Below, in pieces: positions 1 through 5,549 of a stretch of DNA of 11,120 nt. The translations under genes and the position numbers were made by a program. How positions within the stretch are numbered: position 1 is the stretch's first letter; each line of letters opens with the position of its first letter. Source of the DNA: an uncultured Collinsella sp. (GTDB lineage: Bacteria > Actinomycetota > Coriobacteriia > Coriobacteriales > Coriobacteriaceae). Location: assembly GCA_900761995.1 (NCBI GenBank), contig CAAFEY010000070.1, positions 1-11,120 of the forward strand, written 5' to 3'. The notes under the pieces are model-generated. The model did not search any database. It was not told where the DNA came from and worked only from the letters and a program-made list of their open reading frames with translations.

Positions 1-119
1 CAAGCGGGCTCATCGGCCTGCCAAGCGCCAAAGACGCCGTCTTCGACCATGAGGTAGCCGCCCAGCTGCGGCCCCGCCGGCAAAAAGAACTTGTCGGCCT
101 TGATAGCATACGTGCTCAT
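1..119 (-). CDS. nagA: N-acetylglucosamine-6-phosphate deacetylase, N-terminal fragment
   Basis: Only the first 39 codons are inside the window; the rest runs off the left edge. The peptide begins MSTYAIKADKFFLPAGPQLG and continues with GGYLMVEDGVFGAW. This matches, from memory, the opening of Gram-positive NagA proteins (IKAD-x-F-[FY]-x-x-G-x-x-x-GGYL-x-[LIV]-x-DG-x-FG), the first beta strands of the small domain of this amidohydrolase-superfamily enzyme. NagA removes the acetyl group from GlcNAc-6-phosphate in the cytoplasm, giving GlcN-6-phosphate and acetate. The start ATG (119-117) is preceded by GGGAG at a good distance. The metal-binding and catalytic residues lie outside the window and cannot be checked. 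The gene follows the GntR repressor on the same strand after a 143-base gap and shares a theme with the PTS permease upstream. The assignment rests on a short segment, but its context agrees. Confidence 0.8.
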   Translation of the reverse strand, partial: MSTYAIKADKFFLPAGPQLGGYLMVEDGVFGAWQADEPA

Positions 120-205
120 CTATGCTCCCGTACCCGCAGTGCGTTTTAGGGCGGATCAAAAACCACTGCATTGTTAATTCGAGCGATTGTTCGTTGCCTT
201 CTACC

Positions 206-244
206 GCTTGGCACATTTTGCACCCGCCGCAAAACACGCCAAGC
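206..244 (-). repeat. 16-bp stem-loop in the repressor-nagA gap
   Basis: On the minus strand the arms CTTGGCGTGTTTTGC and GCAAAATGTGCCAAG flank a 7-base loop, with one more G-C pair outside. In the minus-strand RNA all 16 positions pair, three of them as G-U wobbles. In plus-strand RNA those three become A-C mismatches, so the structure is tuned to the mRNA of this operon. No U-tract follows, so it is not a standard terminator. It could be a processing or stabilising hairpin that sets repressor versus NagA levels, or an operator-like element; the sequence does not decide. Confidence 0.6.
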
Positions 245-262
245 CGTTTATACCCAATAACT

Positions 263-994
263 CTAGACTGCGCGGTTGTGGTAGACCTTGTACTTAAACT
301 GGTCGGCACGCGCAACCGAACGCGTATACTCGATAACCTCGTTGTTCATGTCATATGTGGTACGAATCAAATCCAGCACCGGTGCGCCTTCGGTAATCTC
401 GAGCAAACGAGCGTCGGAATGGCGGGCGATACTCGCATAGAATTCTTCCTCTGCCACGCGAACTTTCTCGTGAAAGTCCTGCTCGATCATGTCGTACAGC
501 GATTTGTTCTCGATCATGGGGCGCTTAAGCGCAAAGAACTTGCGACTCGGCAGATATGTACACTCAATCATCAGCGGCACACCATCGGCAATACGCAGGC
601 GCTTGATCTTGTACAGACGCTCGCCCAGGCGCGCGTTCATCTCTATGGCAATATTCTTGTCAGCCTCGACCTCGGTAAACTCAAGAATCGTCGTCTTGGG
701 CACACGGCCGATCGCCTTCATCTGCTCGGTAAAGCTATAGGTTTGCGTGAGATTTGCCGTTTGCAGAGAGCGATCGCACACCATTGTTCCACGGCCGCGC
801 TGACGAACTACCAAGCCCAGGCGCTCAAGCTCCTGCAGGGCAAGGCGAACCGTCGTACGCGAGAGCCCATAGCGTTCCGACAGGTCACGCTCAGACGGCA
901 AATAGTCACCGGGTCGAAGTTCGTGATCGATTTTATCGGTCAGCAAATCGACGAGCTGATCGTACAGAGGTTGTTTGCGCGCTCCCATTGCCAT
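263..994 (-). CDS. GntR-family (HutC/UTRA) transcriptional repressor, probable GlcNAc regulator
   Basis: This 243-residue protein has the two-domain layout of the HutC subfamily. The N-terminal winged helix-turn-helix spans about residues 8-72 and carries PLYDQLVDLL, PGDYLPSERDLSERYGLSR and TTVRLALQELERLGL, followed by the wing QRGRGTMV. The effector-binding UTRA domain spans about 80-240, with the typical strands IECTYLP (143-149) and EYTRSVARADQFKYKV near the end. UTRA regulators of the DasR/NagR/YvoA type bind phosphorylated amino sugars. The flanking nagA and GlcNAc PTS genes and the shared TGGT-N4-ACCA dyads make that role likely. I chose the ATG at 994 because AGGT lies 7 bases before it. 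The open frame extends to an ATG at 1045, but that extension would be translated from the operator and promoter region. The specific effector is inferred, not seen. The protein could instead be a generic sugar-phosphate GntR. Confidence 0.88.
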   Translation of the reverse strand: MAMGARKQPLYDQLVDLLTDKIDHELRPGDYLPSERDLSERYGLSRTTVRLALQELERLGLVVRQRGRGTMVCDRSLQTANLTQTYSFTEQMKAIGRVPKTTILEFTEVEADKNIAIEMNARLGERLYKIKRLRIADGVPLMIECTYLPSRKFFALKRPMIENKSLYDMIEQDFHEKVRVAEEEFYASIARHSDARLLEITEGAPVLDLIRTTYDMNNEVIEYTRSVARADQFKYKVYHNRAV

Positions 995-1023
995 AATGAT
1001 ACCTGCCGGATAAATGACTCGAA

Positions 1024-1039
1024 ATTGGTTGTAACCAGA
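1024..1039. promoter_or_regulatory. dre-like operator of the GntR repressor gene
   Basis: The 16 bases read ATTGGT-TGTA-ACCAGA, with a perfect TGGT/ACCA dyad around a 4-base spacer. This resembles the DasR/NagR consensus TGGTCTAGACCA. It lies a few bases downstream of the proposed -10 element of the repressor gene, where binding would block initiation or elongation and give negative autoregulation. The same outer 12 bases recur at 3026-3041 before the PTS gene. Confidence 0.65.
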
Positions 1040-1047
1040 CACCACGT

Positions 1048-1056
1048 ACTATAGCA
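1048..1056 (-). promoter_or_regulatory. Extended -10 promoter element of the repressor gene
   Basis: The minus strand reads TGCTATAGT, a TGn extended -10 with five of six matches to TATAAT. The -35 at 17-base spacing (TGCTGT, 1071-1076) is poor, as is common for extended -10 promoters. The start point would be near 1041, about 47 bases before the repressor ATG and directly next to the dre-like dyad. Confidence 0.5.
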
Positions 1057-1126
1057 GTTTTAATGGAATAACAGCAGGTCAACAAGCATATTTCAATATT
1101 GTTTGCCGGTTGATAGCCTGCACACT

Positions 1127-1140
1127 GTAATACCAATTAC
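1127..1140. promoter_or_regulatory. Small dyad containing a half operator
   Basis: GTAAT and ATTAC flank ACCA, a perfect 5-4-5 inverted repeat. Read on the minus strand it contains ATTGGT, the left half of the operator motif at 1024-1039, but without a matching right half. It lies about 75 bases upstream of the proposed repressor -10. It may be an auxiliary weak site or chance. Confidence 0.3.
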
Positions 1141-1165
1141 ATCACTGCATCAAGTATTGAGGTAG

Positions 1166-1203
1166 CAAAAAGGGCCGCCCCCGCGGAGCGGGACGACCCT
1201 TTG
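1166..1203 (-). terminator. Rho-independent terminator of the PTS gene
   Basis: Shortly after the PTS stop codon the minus strand forms a long GC-rich hairpin: AAGGGTCGTCCCGC pairs with GCGGGGGCGGCCCTT through two G-U pairs and one bulge. A run of five T residues follows. It separates the permease transcript from the repressor promoter, so repressor and nagA appear to be transcribed from their own promoter. Confidence 0.85.
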
Positions 1204-1226
1204 TAAGACAGATACGTCTTTAAGGC

Positions 1227-2717
1227 TTAGAGAAGCTTCTTGAGCTCCTCGGCAACAGCCTGGACCTGCGTGCCGATGATGACCTGGGTAGCACCCTTGT
1301 CCATCTTCATGACACCCAGAGCGCCGGCCTTCTTGCAGGCGGCCTCGTCGACCAGCTCGGAATCGCCAAGCTCAAAGCGCAGGCGAGTAGCGCAGCAGTC
1401 AACGGTCTTGACGTTCTCCTTGCCACCGACGGCAGCGAGAACAGCAGCGGCCAGGGCGGCGAACTTGTCGTCGCCAGCGGCAGCGGAAGCGGAGGTCTCC
1501 TCGACATCCTCATCCTCGCGACCAGGGGTCATGAGGTTGAACTTGGTGATGGCGAAGCGGAACACGAGGTAGAAGACCAGGAAGGCAGCGATGCCCAGCG
1601 GGATGATCATCCAGGTGTTGGCAGCAGCCGGGAGGCTAGCGGAGAACAGGAGGTCGGTAGCACCAGCGGAGAAGCAGAAGCCAGCACGGAAACCAACATA
1701 GTAGGTGACGATGGTGAAGATGCCGTACAGGGCAGCGTACACGACGTAGAGCGGGAAGCACAGGAACATGAAGCCGAACTCGAAGGGCTCGGTGACGCCG
1801 CAGACGAAGGCGCAGATAGCAGCGGAGACAACCAGGCCGATAGCAGCCTTCTTGTTCTTAGCGGTCTGAACCATAGCCAGGGCAGCACCCGGGATACCGA
1901 ACATCATGCAGGGGAAGAAGCCGGACATGTACATACCGAGGCTCCACTTGACGTCAGCGGAGGTCTCGCCAGCCCAGAAGTGGGTCAGATCGCCCAGGCC
2001 GATGGTGTCGAACCAGAACACGTTGTTCAGAGCGTGGTGCAGACCAGTCGGGATGAGCAGGCGGTTAAGGAAGGCGTAGATGCCAGCGCCGATACCACCC
2101 ATGGCGGCGATACCCTCACCAAGAGCAACAAGAGCACCGAAGATGAGCGGCCAAGCAAAGAGCAGGACGACGGAGACGACGATGCAGATGACGGCGGTCA
2201 TGATGGCGACGCAACGCTTGCCGGAGAAGAAGGCCAGCCAGTCGGGAAGACGGGTGTCCTTGAACTTGTTGTAGCAAGTACCACCGATGACGGCGGACAG
2301 GATACCGATGAAGGAGTTGCCAGCGATCTTGGAGAACGCGATGCCCTCGGTCGTGACAAGCCAAGCGGTCTGAGCATCGGCGTCCATACCACGAATGGTG
2401 CCAACAACAGCGGGGTTCAGGAGCTGCTGAATCATCAGGAAGGCGACGAGACCAGCCAGGCCAGCGGTGCCATCGTGATCGTCGGCAAGGCCGACAGCGG
2501 CGCCGACTGCGAACAGCCAGGCCATGTTATCGATAAGAGCGCCGCCTGCCTTGATGAGCAGGAAACCGGCGGTATAGGCAAAACCGGTAGTGTCACCGGC
2601 AGCACCCATGACTGCGGGAGCGAGCAGGTAGCCCACACCCATAAGAATACCTGCGACGGGAAGCGCCGCGACGGGAAGCATCAGCGCTTTGCCGAGCTTC
2701 TGGAGGTACTTCATCAT
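1227..2717 (-). CDS. nagE: PTS system N-acetylglucosamine-type permease, IICB components
   Basis: This 496-residue membrane protein belongs to the glucose/GlcNAc PTS superfamily and should import GlcNAc while phosphorylating it. The IIC domain (about 1-395) is highly hydrophobic and contains WLFAVGAAVGLADD (68-81), the HHALNNVFWFD segment (227-237) with GLGDLTHFWAGE, and GVTEPFEF (307-314), the family's substrate-site motif. HALNN-FWF followed by a GDLTHFWAGE segment is characteristic of GlcNAc rather than glucose permeases. An acidic, Ala-rich linker (about 399-417) leads to the IIB domain (418-496), whose phosphorylation site is Cys442 in DCCATRLR. No IIA domain is fused, unlike E. coli NagE, so a separate IIA must serve it. 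The ATG at 2717 follows GGAGGAG at good spacing; an adjacent ATG at 2714 is possible. The open frame continues 33 codons further upstream, but that extension is basic and not family-like. A terminator follows the gene. Confidence 0.9.
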   Translation of the reverse strand: MMKYLQKLGKALMLPVAALPVAGILMGVGYLLAPAVMGAAGDTTGFAYTAGFLLIKAGGALIDNMAWLFAVGAAVGLADDHDGTAGLAGLVAFLMIQQLLNPAVVGTIRGMDADAQTAWLVTTEGIAFSKIAGNSFIGILSAVIGGTCYNKFKDTRLPDWLAFFSGKRCVAIMTAVICIVVSVVLLFAWPLIFGALVALGEGIAAMGGIGAGIYAFLNRLLIPTGLHHALNNVFWFDTIGLGDLTHFWAGETSADVKWSLGMYMSGFFPCMMFGIPGAALAMVQTAKNKKAAIGLVVSAAICAFVCGVTEPFEFGFMFLCFPLYVVYAALYGIFTIVTYYVGFRAGFCFSAGATDLLFSASLPAAANTWMIIPLGIAAFLVFYLVFRFAITKFNLMTPGREDEDVEETSASAAAGDDKFAALAAAVLAAVGGKENVKTVDCCATRLRFELGDSELVDEAACKKAGALGVMKMDKGATQVIIGTQVQAVAEELKKLL

Positions 2718-2851
2718 ATGGTATCTCCTCCAACCTTTCTTTCGTTGTTCACCAACGAGTTCCATGTCCGCGCCTTGTGCATACCGGCTTCTCCGCTTGC
2801 CGGCATTGGTGCGCAAACTTAGACAACCCAGTCCCTATTTGGGGTTGCTGG

Positions 2852-2879
2852 TATGTACGGTAGCACACACTCAATTCAA
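2852..2879 (-). promoter_or_regulatory. Weak candidate promoter for the PTS gene
   Basis: On the minus strand TTGAAT (2879-2874) and TACATA (2857-2852) are 16 bases apart. Matches to consensus are modest (four and three of six). The -10 overlaps a degenerate copy of the operator (TGGT-ATGT-ACGG on the plus strand, 2849-2860), which is suggestive. A start here would give a leader of about 130 bases. A second promoter nearer 3030-3130 cannot be excluded. Confidence 0.3.
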
Positions 2880-2912
2880 ACGTCCACCACATTTCGTTCA
2901 AATTACGATATC

Positions 2913-2949
2913 GTTGCCAAACGGTTATTTGTTGCCCGTAAACGGTAAT
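2913..2949. repeat. Direct repeat in the PTS leader
   Basis: Two copies of GTTGCC-(GT/-)-AAACGGT-(T/A)-AT occur in tandem at 2913-2928 and 2931-2949 on the plus strand, differing by a three-base insertion (CGT) and one substitution. The spacing is close to two helical turns. This is typical of an activator or second regulator binding to adjacent sites. It is not related in sequence to the dre-like motif, and the factor is unknown. Confidence 0.45.
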
Positions 2950-3025
2950 TTCCGCAGGTAGACATGATGCGTTTCTTTCGAAACCAAACTAATTCTTAGC
3001 AATTTCCATTCGATTTCGTCTCAAA

Positions 3026-3041
3026 ATTGGTTACTACCAGA
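3026..3041. promoter_or_regulatory. dre-like operator upstream of the PTS gene, site 1
   Basis: The bases ATTGGT-TACT-ACCAGA match the repressor-gene operator at 1024-1039 at all 12 outer positions and differ only in the spacer. The central TGGT/ACCA dyad is perfect. This is the strongest evidence that the local GntR protein controls the permease. Confidence 0.65.
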
Positions 3042-3047
3042 TGAACA

Positions 3048-3071
3048 TTGGTACCACATTGTTACTACCAG
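3048..3071. promoter_or_regulatory. Second operator cluster upstream of the PTS gene
   Basis: TTGGTACCA (3048-3056) contains the 8-base palindrome TGGTACCA, the two operator halves with no spacer. It is followed by TTGTTACTACCAG (3059-3071), which equals site 1 with one G missing. The ACCA halves of site 1 and this copy are 31 bases apart and the TTGGT halves 21 bases apart, about three and two helical turns. Cooperative binding on one face of the helix is therefore plausible. Confidence 0.45.
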
Positions 3072-3169
3072 TTTGGCCGAAATCGTTTTCGCTTTACGTG
3101 AATAAAGTCTCCAAGAATTTGTATATATAACCCCTCCTACTCTCTCTTCCCCGCCCTTTCCTACAACGC

Positions 3170-3205
3170 AAAAAGCCCCCTAGAACGATGTCCGTTCTAG
3201 GGGGC
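3170..3205 (-). terminator. Rho-independent terminator of the foldase-like gene
   Basis: A perfect 13-bp stem, GCCCCCTAGAACG with CGTTCTAGGGGGC, encloses a 5-base loop and is followed on the minus strand by TTTTT. It lies about 45 bases after the stop codon of the gene at 3249-4331. This is one of the clearest terminators in the window. Confidence 0.95.
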
Positions 3206-3248
3206 CCATCAGATATTTCGGCTTCGCACTCGAAAGCTCAGGCAATCT

Positions 3249-4331
3249 TTACGCAAACAGGCCGTAGATGCTGATGTTGGCCTTGGCGTACAGGCCGTTG
3301 GCGTACTCGGTCCACTTGGAGCTGACGCTCGAAGCCTGCGAGGAATACTGCTGGTAGGCGGTGTAATAGGCGGTCATGGCCTGCTTATAGGTAGCGCTAT
3401 CGGCCGTAAAGGCATCGTCGGCAAAGGCCTTAGCGTAGGCGCTATCGGCGTCCTTCCAAGTGCCCTTCTCGCTATCCCACTCGTCGCCGGCAAGGTTGAT
3501 GATGTAATCGGCGTAGTCCTTGCTCGCGGTGTCCTCGTTGCCGTCAGAAGGCTCAGTCGGGGCAGTCGGCATGGTCGCGGAGCTATCGCCCACCTTCTTC
3601 TTGTAGAGCTTCTGCAGCGTCGCGGACTGGCGGACAATCTGCTTGGCCTGGTCCTTGGACACGCCATACTGCGTGGCCATGGTGTCGTAGTCCGAAGTGC
3701 CGATAGAATCCTCGGCGTACTTCTTCATCTCCTTAGAGGAGACGGTAATGCCCTCGTCCTCGGCAGCATCGAGCAGAATCTTGTTGCGTACGTAGGACAG
3801 GATGACGTCGGCAGAGGGAGCGGTGTAGTTGCCATCGCTATCCTTGACGGTATCGAGGCTGTACTGGCTCTCGATGGCCTCGCGCGCGGTGATATCGCTC
3901 TTCTTGCCGTTGTAGCTATAGCTTGCCACGGTCGAATCGAGCTGGTCCTCGGTCAGGGTCGACGAGCCGACACCCTTACCGCCAAAGCCGCCATTGCCAA
4001 TAAAGAAGCCGACCACGGCAGCGATTACGATGGCGACCACAAAGGCGGCAATCATCGTCTTCTTGTGCTTGGATGCATGGTCGTCTTCATCGGAGTCGTC
4101 CTCATCCTGGGCCTTGGGCATCAGATTCTCGTCAGCGGCGTCCGCGGCAATCTGAGCCTCCAGACGGGCGTCCTCCTCCTCGGCCGTCGTGCCGGCGGCA
4201 ATGTGCTCGGCAGACGTACCGGCGACCAGATCGATCTTCTCGCCCTCGTCACCGTCGGGGCCTTCGCCGCGCTCGATGATCTGGATGCCGTCGATCTCGT
4301 CCTTCTCGTCCTTCTTTTGAATCAGACCCAT
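3249..4331 (-). CDS. Single-pass membrane protein with SurA/PrsA-N-like extracytoplasmic domain
   Basis: The 360-residue protein has three parts. Residues 1-88 are cytoplasmic and strongly acidic (DEDDSDEDDH near 77-85), ending in a basic HASKHKK stop. Residues 93-111 form one transmembrane helix (MIAAFVVAIVIAAVVGFFI), followed by a Gly-rich linker. Residues about 128-247 resemble the N-terminal chaperone domain of SurA/PrsA foldases: DITAREAIESQ, VILSYVRNKILLDAAEDEGITVSSKEMKKYAED, then QYGVSKDQAKQIVRQSATLQKLYKKKV. No parvulin PPIase domain follows; instead there is a Pro/Thr linker and a Tyr/Ala/Ser-rich helical end (270-360). It probably acts as a membrane-anchored chaperone or a cell-envelope assembly factor. 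The ATG at 4331 follows AAGGAG at 8 bases. The gene has its own terminator. The foldase link is by pattern recognition only, and substrates are unknown. Confidence 0.75.
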   Translation of the reverse strand: MGLIQKKDEKDEIDGIQIIERGEGPDGDEGEKIDLVAGTSAEHIAAGTTAEEEDARLEAQIAADAADENLMPKAQDEDDSDEDDHASKHKKTMIAAFVVAIVIAAVVGFFIGNGGFGGKGVGSSTLTEDQLDSTVASYSYNGKKSDITAREAIESQYSLDTVKDSDGNYTAPSADVILSYVRNKILLDAAEDEGITVSSKEMKKYAEDSIGTSDYDTMATQYGVSKDQAKQIVRQSATLQKLYKKKVGDSSATMPTAPTEPSDGNEDTASKDYADYIINLAGDEWDSEKGTWKDADSAYAKAFADDAFTADSATYKQAMTAYYTAYQQYSSQASSVSSKWTEYANGLYAKANISIYGLFA

Positions 4332-4369
4332 ATCGGTTACTCCTTGTTAGGAAACATAGTCCCCAATAG

Positions 4370-4398
4370 AATACGCCCGACAGAGCGCCGGGCGTATT
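4370..4398 (-). terminator. Hairpin after the isocitrate dehydrogenase gene, possible terminator
   Basis: Perfect 10-bp arms AATACGCCCG and CGGGCGTATT enclose a 9-base loop. The minus-strand flank after it, CTATTGGGG, is a poor U-tract, so termination may be incomplete. It lies between the isocitrate dehydrogenase stop and the foldase-like ATG, about 39 bases before that ATG. It could equally be a 5' leader structure of the downstream gene. Confidence 0.5.
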
Positions 4399-4414
4399 GA
4401 TTCTTAGGTTATAC

Positions 4415-4445
4415 GCAAACACTTAAGTACTATTTAGGCGTTTGC
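4415..4445. repeat. Imperfect inverted repeat after the isocitrate dehydrogenase gene
   Basis: GCAAAC and GTTTGC form a 6-bp dyad with further partial pairing (CTTAA against TTTAG) toward an AT-rich loop. It begins about 13 bases beyond the isocitrate dehydrogenase stop. It may help 3' end formation together with the stronger hairpin at 4370-4398. The function is unproven. Confidence 0.3.
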
Positions 4446-4457
4446 AGCGCGCATGCC

Positions 4458-5543
4458 TTAGGCCAGGTGCGCGATAACGGCATCGGCAAAGGCCTGCGTG
4501 CCCACGGCGCCCTCGACGGAGCCGGTCTGAGCACGACGCACGTCACCGGTAACCTGCTCGCCCTCGTCGAGCGTGGCAGAGACGGCGGCGCGAATGCGAT
4601 TGGCAGCGTCGTTCTCGCCCAGGTGATCGAGCATCATCGCAGCAGAGAGAATCTCGGCCGTGGGGTTGGCGATATCCTGGCCAGCGATATCGGGCGCGGA
4701 GCCATGTGTAGCCTCAAAGATGGCGCAGTCGGCACCGATGTTGGAGCCGGGGGCCATACCCAAGCCGCCCACCAGGCCAGCGCACAGGTCGCTCACGATG
4801 TCGCCGTACAGGTTGGGCAGTACCAGAACATCGAAGTCGTTGGGGTTTTGGACCAGGCCCATGCAGGTGGCGTCGACAATCTTGTCGTTGAACTCGATAT
4901 CGGGATAGTTGGCGGCCACCTCGCGCGCCACGCGCAGGAACAGGCCGTCGGTCGCCTTCATGATGTTGGCCTTGTGCACGGCCGTCACCTTTTTGCGGCC
5001 GCAGCGGCGGGCATACTCAAAGGCATACTCCACAATGCGGCGGCTCTTGGCGATAGAGATCGGCTTGATCGAGATCGCGGAATCGGCGGCGAAGGTCTTT
5101 TGGCCCGAACGCTCGACAAGCTGCGAGAGCTCCTCGACCTCGGCAGCGCCCTCATCGAACTCGATGCCGGCGTAGAGGTCCTCGGTGTTCTCGCGCACGA
5201 TGACCAGGTCGACGTCGCGGAAGCGCGAGCCATCGCCCGGCTGCGACAGGCAGGGGCGCACGCAGGCATACAGGTCGAAGTGCTTGCGCAGGGCCACGTT
5301 GACGCTGCGGAAACCCGTACCGACCGGCGTGGTGATGGGGCCCTTGATGGCAACCTTGGTCTCGGCGACCGCATCGAGCACGTGCTGGGGCAGCGGCGTG
5401 CCAAACTCGTCCATGACGCCGGCACCGGCCTCCTGGACATTCCAATTGATCTGGACACCGGCGGCCTCGACCACGCGGCGCATGGCCTGCGTAATCTCGG
5501 GACCGATACCGTCACCGGGAATCAGGACTACATCGTGCGCCAT
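4458..5543 (-). CDS. icd: Isocitrate dehydrogenase, NAD-dependent type
   Basis: This 361-residue enzyme belongs to the isocitrate/isopropylmalate dehydrogenase family and should decarboxylate isocitrate to 2-oxoglutarate. It starts with VLIPGDGIGPEIT (6-18). The substrate loop TPVGTGFRSVNVALRK (72-87) has the Ser80/Asn82 pattern of isocitrate enzymes, and the Arg residues R79, R86 and R96 are present. RENTEDLYAGIE (117-128) is the isocitrate form; isopropylmalate enzymes have RELTGG-IY there. Lys191 and the metal-binding Asp248 and Asp252 (YGDIVSD) are present. HGSAPDIAGQDIANPTAEILS (280-300) has Asp285-Ile286, the NAD signature, in place of the Lys-Tyr of NADP enzymes. The ATG at 5543 follows GAGGAG. 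The upstream gene ends only 6 bases away, so the ribosome binding site lies inside its last codons, implying coupled translation. In a fermentative gut actinobacterium this probably feeds glutamate synthesis. A homoisocitrate or tartrate dehydrogenase is less likely. Confidence 0.88.
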   Translation of the reverse strand: MAHDVVLIPGDGIGPEITQAMRRVVEAAGVQINWNVQEAGAGVMDEFGTPLPQHVLDAVAETKVAIKGPITTPVGTGFRSVNVALRKHFDLYACVRPCLSQPGDGSRFRDVDLVIVRENTEDLYAGIEFDEGAAEVEELSQLVERSGQKTFAADSAISIKPISIAKSRRIVEYAFEYARRCGRKKVTAVHKANIMKATDGLFLRVAREVAANYPDIEFNDKIVDATCMGLVQNPNDFDVLVLPNLYGDIVSDLCAGLVGGLGMAPGSNIGADCAIFEATHGSAPDIAGQDIANPTAEILSAAMMLDHLGENDAANRIRAAVSATLDEGEQVTGDVRRAQTGSVEGAVGTQAFADAVIAHLA

Positions 5544-5549
5544 AATCTG

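Larger units (their letters stand above)
2718..3169 (-). other. Long AT-rich leader and control region of the PTS gene
   Basis: This gene-free stretch of about 450 bases lies between the terminator of the upstream gene and the permease ATG. It holds the dre-like sites at 3026-3071, a direct repeat at 2913-2949, a weak promoter candidate at 2852-2879 and two small hairpins near the gene: CAACCC/GGGTTG at 2823-2846 and a GCCGGC/GCCGGT pair at 2783-2805. A pyrimidine-only stretch on the plus strand (about 3131-3162) follows the upstream terminator. I see no credible small ORF or known riboswitch. If transcription starts near the operators, the mRNA leader would exceed 300 bases. Confidence 0.6.

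Noticed and set aside
10..315. A 101-codon minus-strand frame covering the start of nagA
   Set aside because: It crosses the intergenic hairpin and overlaps nagA in another frame. The nagA frame has a family match and a ribosome site.
122..1054. A 310-codon plus-strand open frame opposite the GntR gene
   Set aside because: It runs through the repressor's promoter, operator and downstream gap and shows no motif; the minus-strand GntR protein explains the region.
2718..2816. N-terminal 33-residue extension of the PTS protein up to an ATG at 2816
   Set aside because: The strong GGAGGAG site immediately precedes the ATG at 2717, and family proteins begin near KYLQKLGKALMLP.
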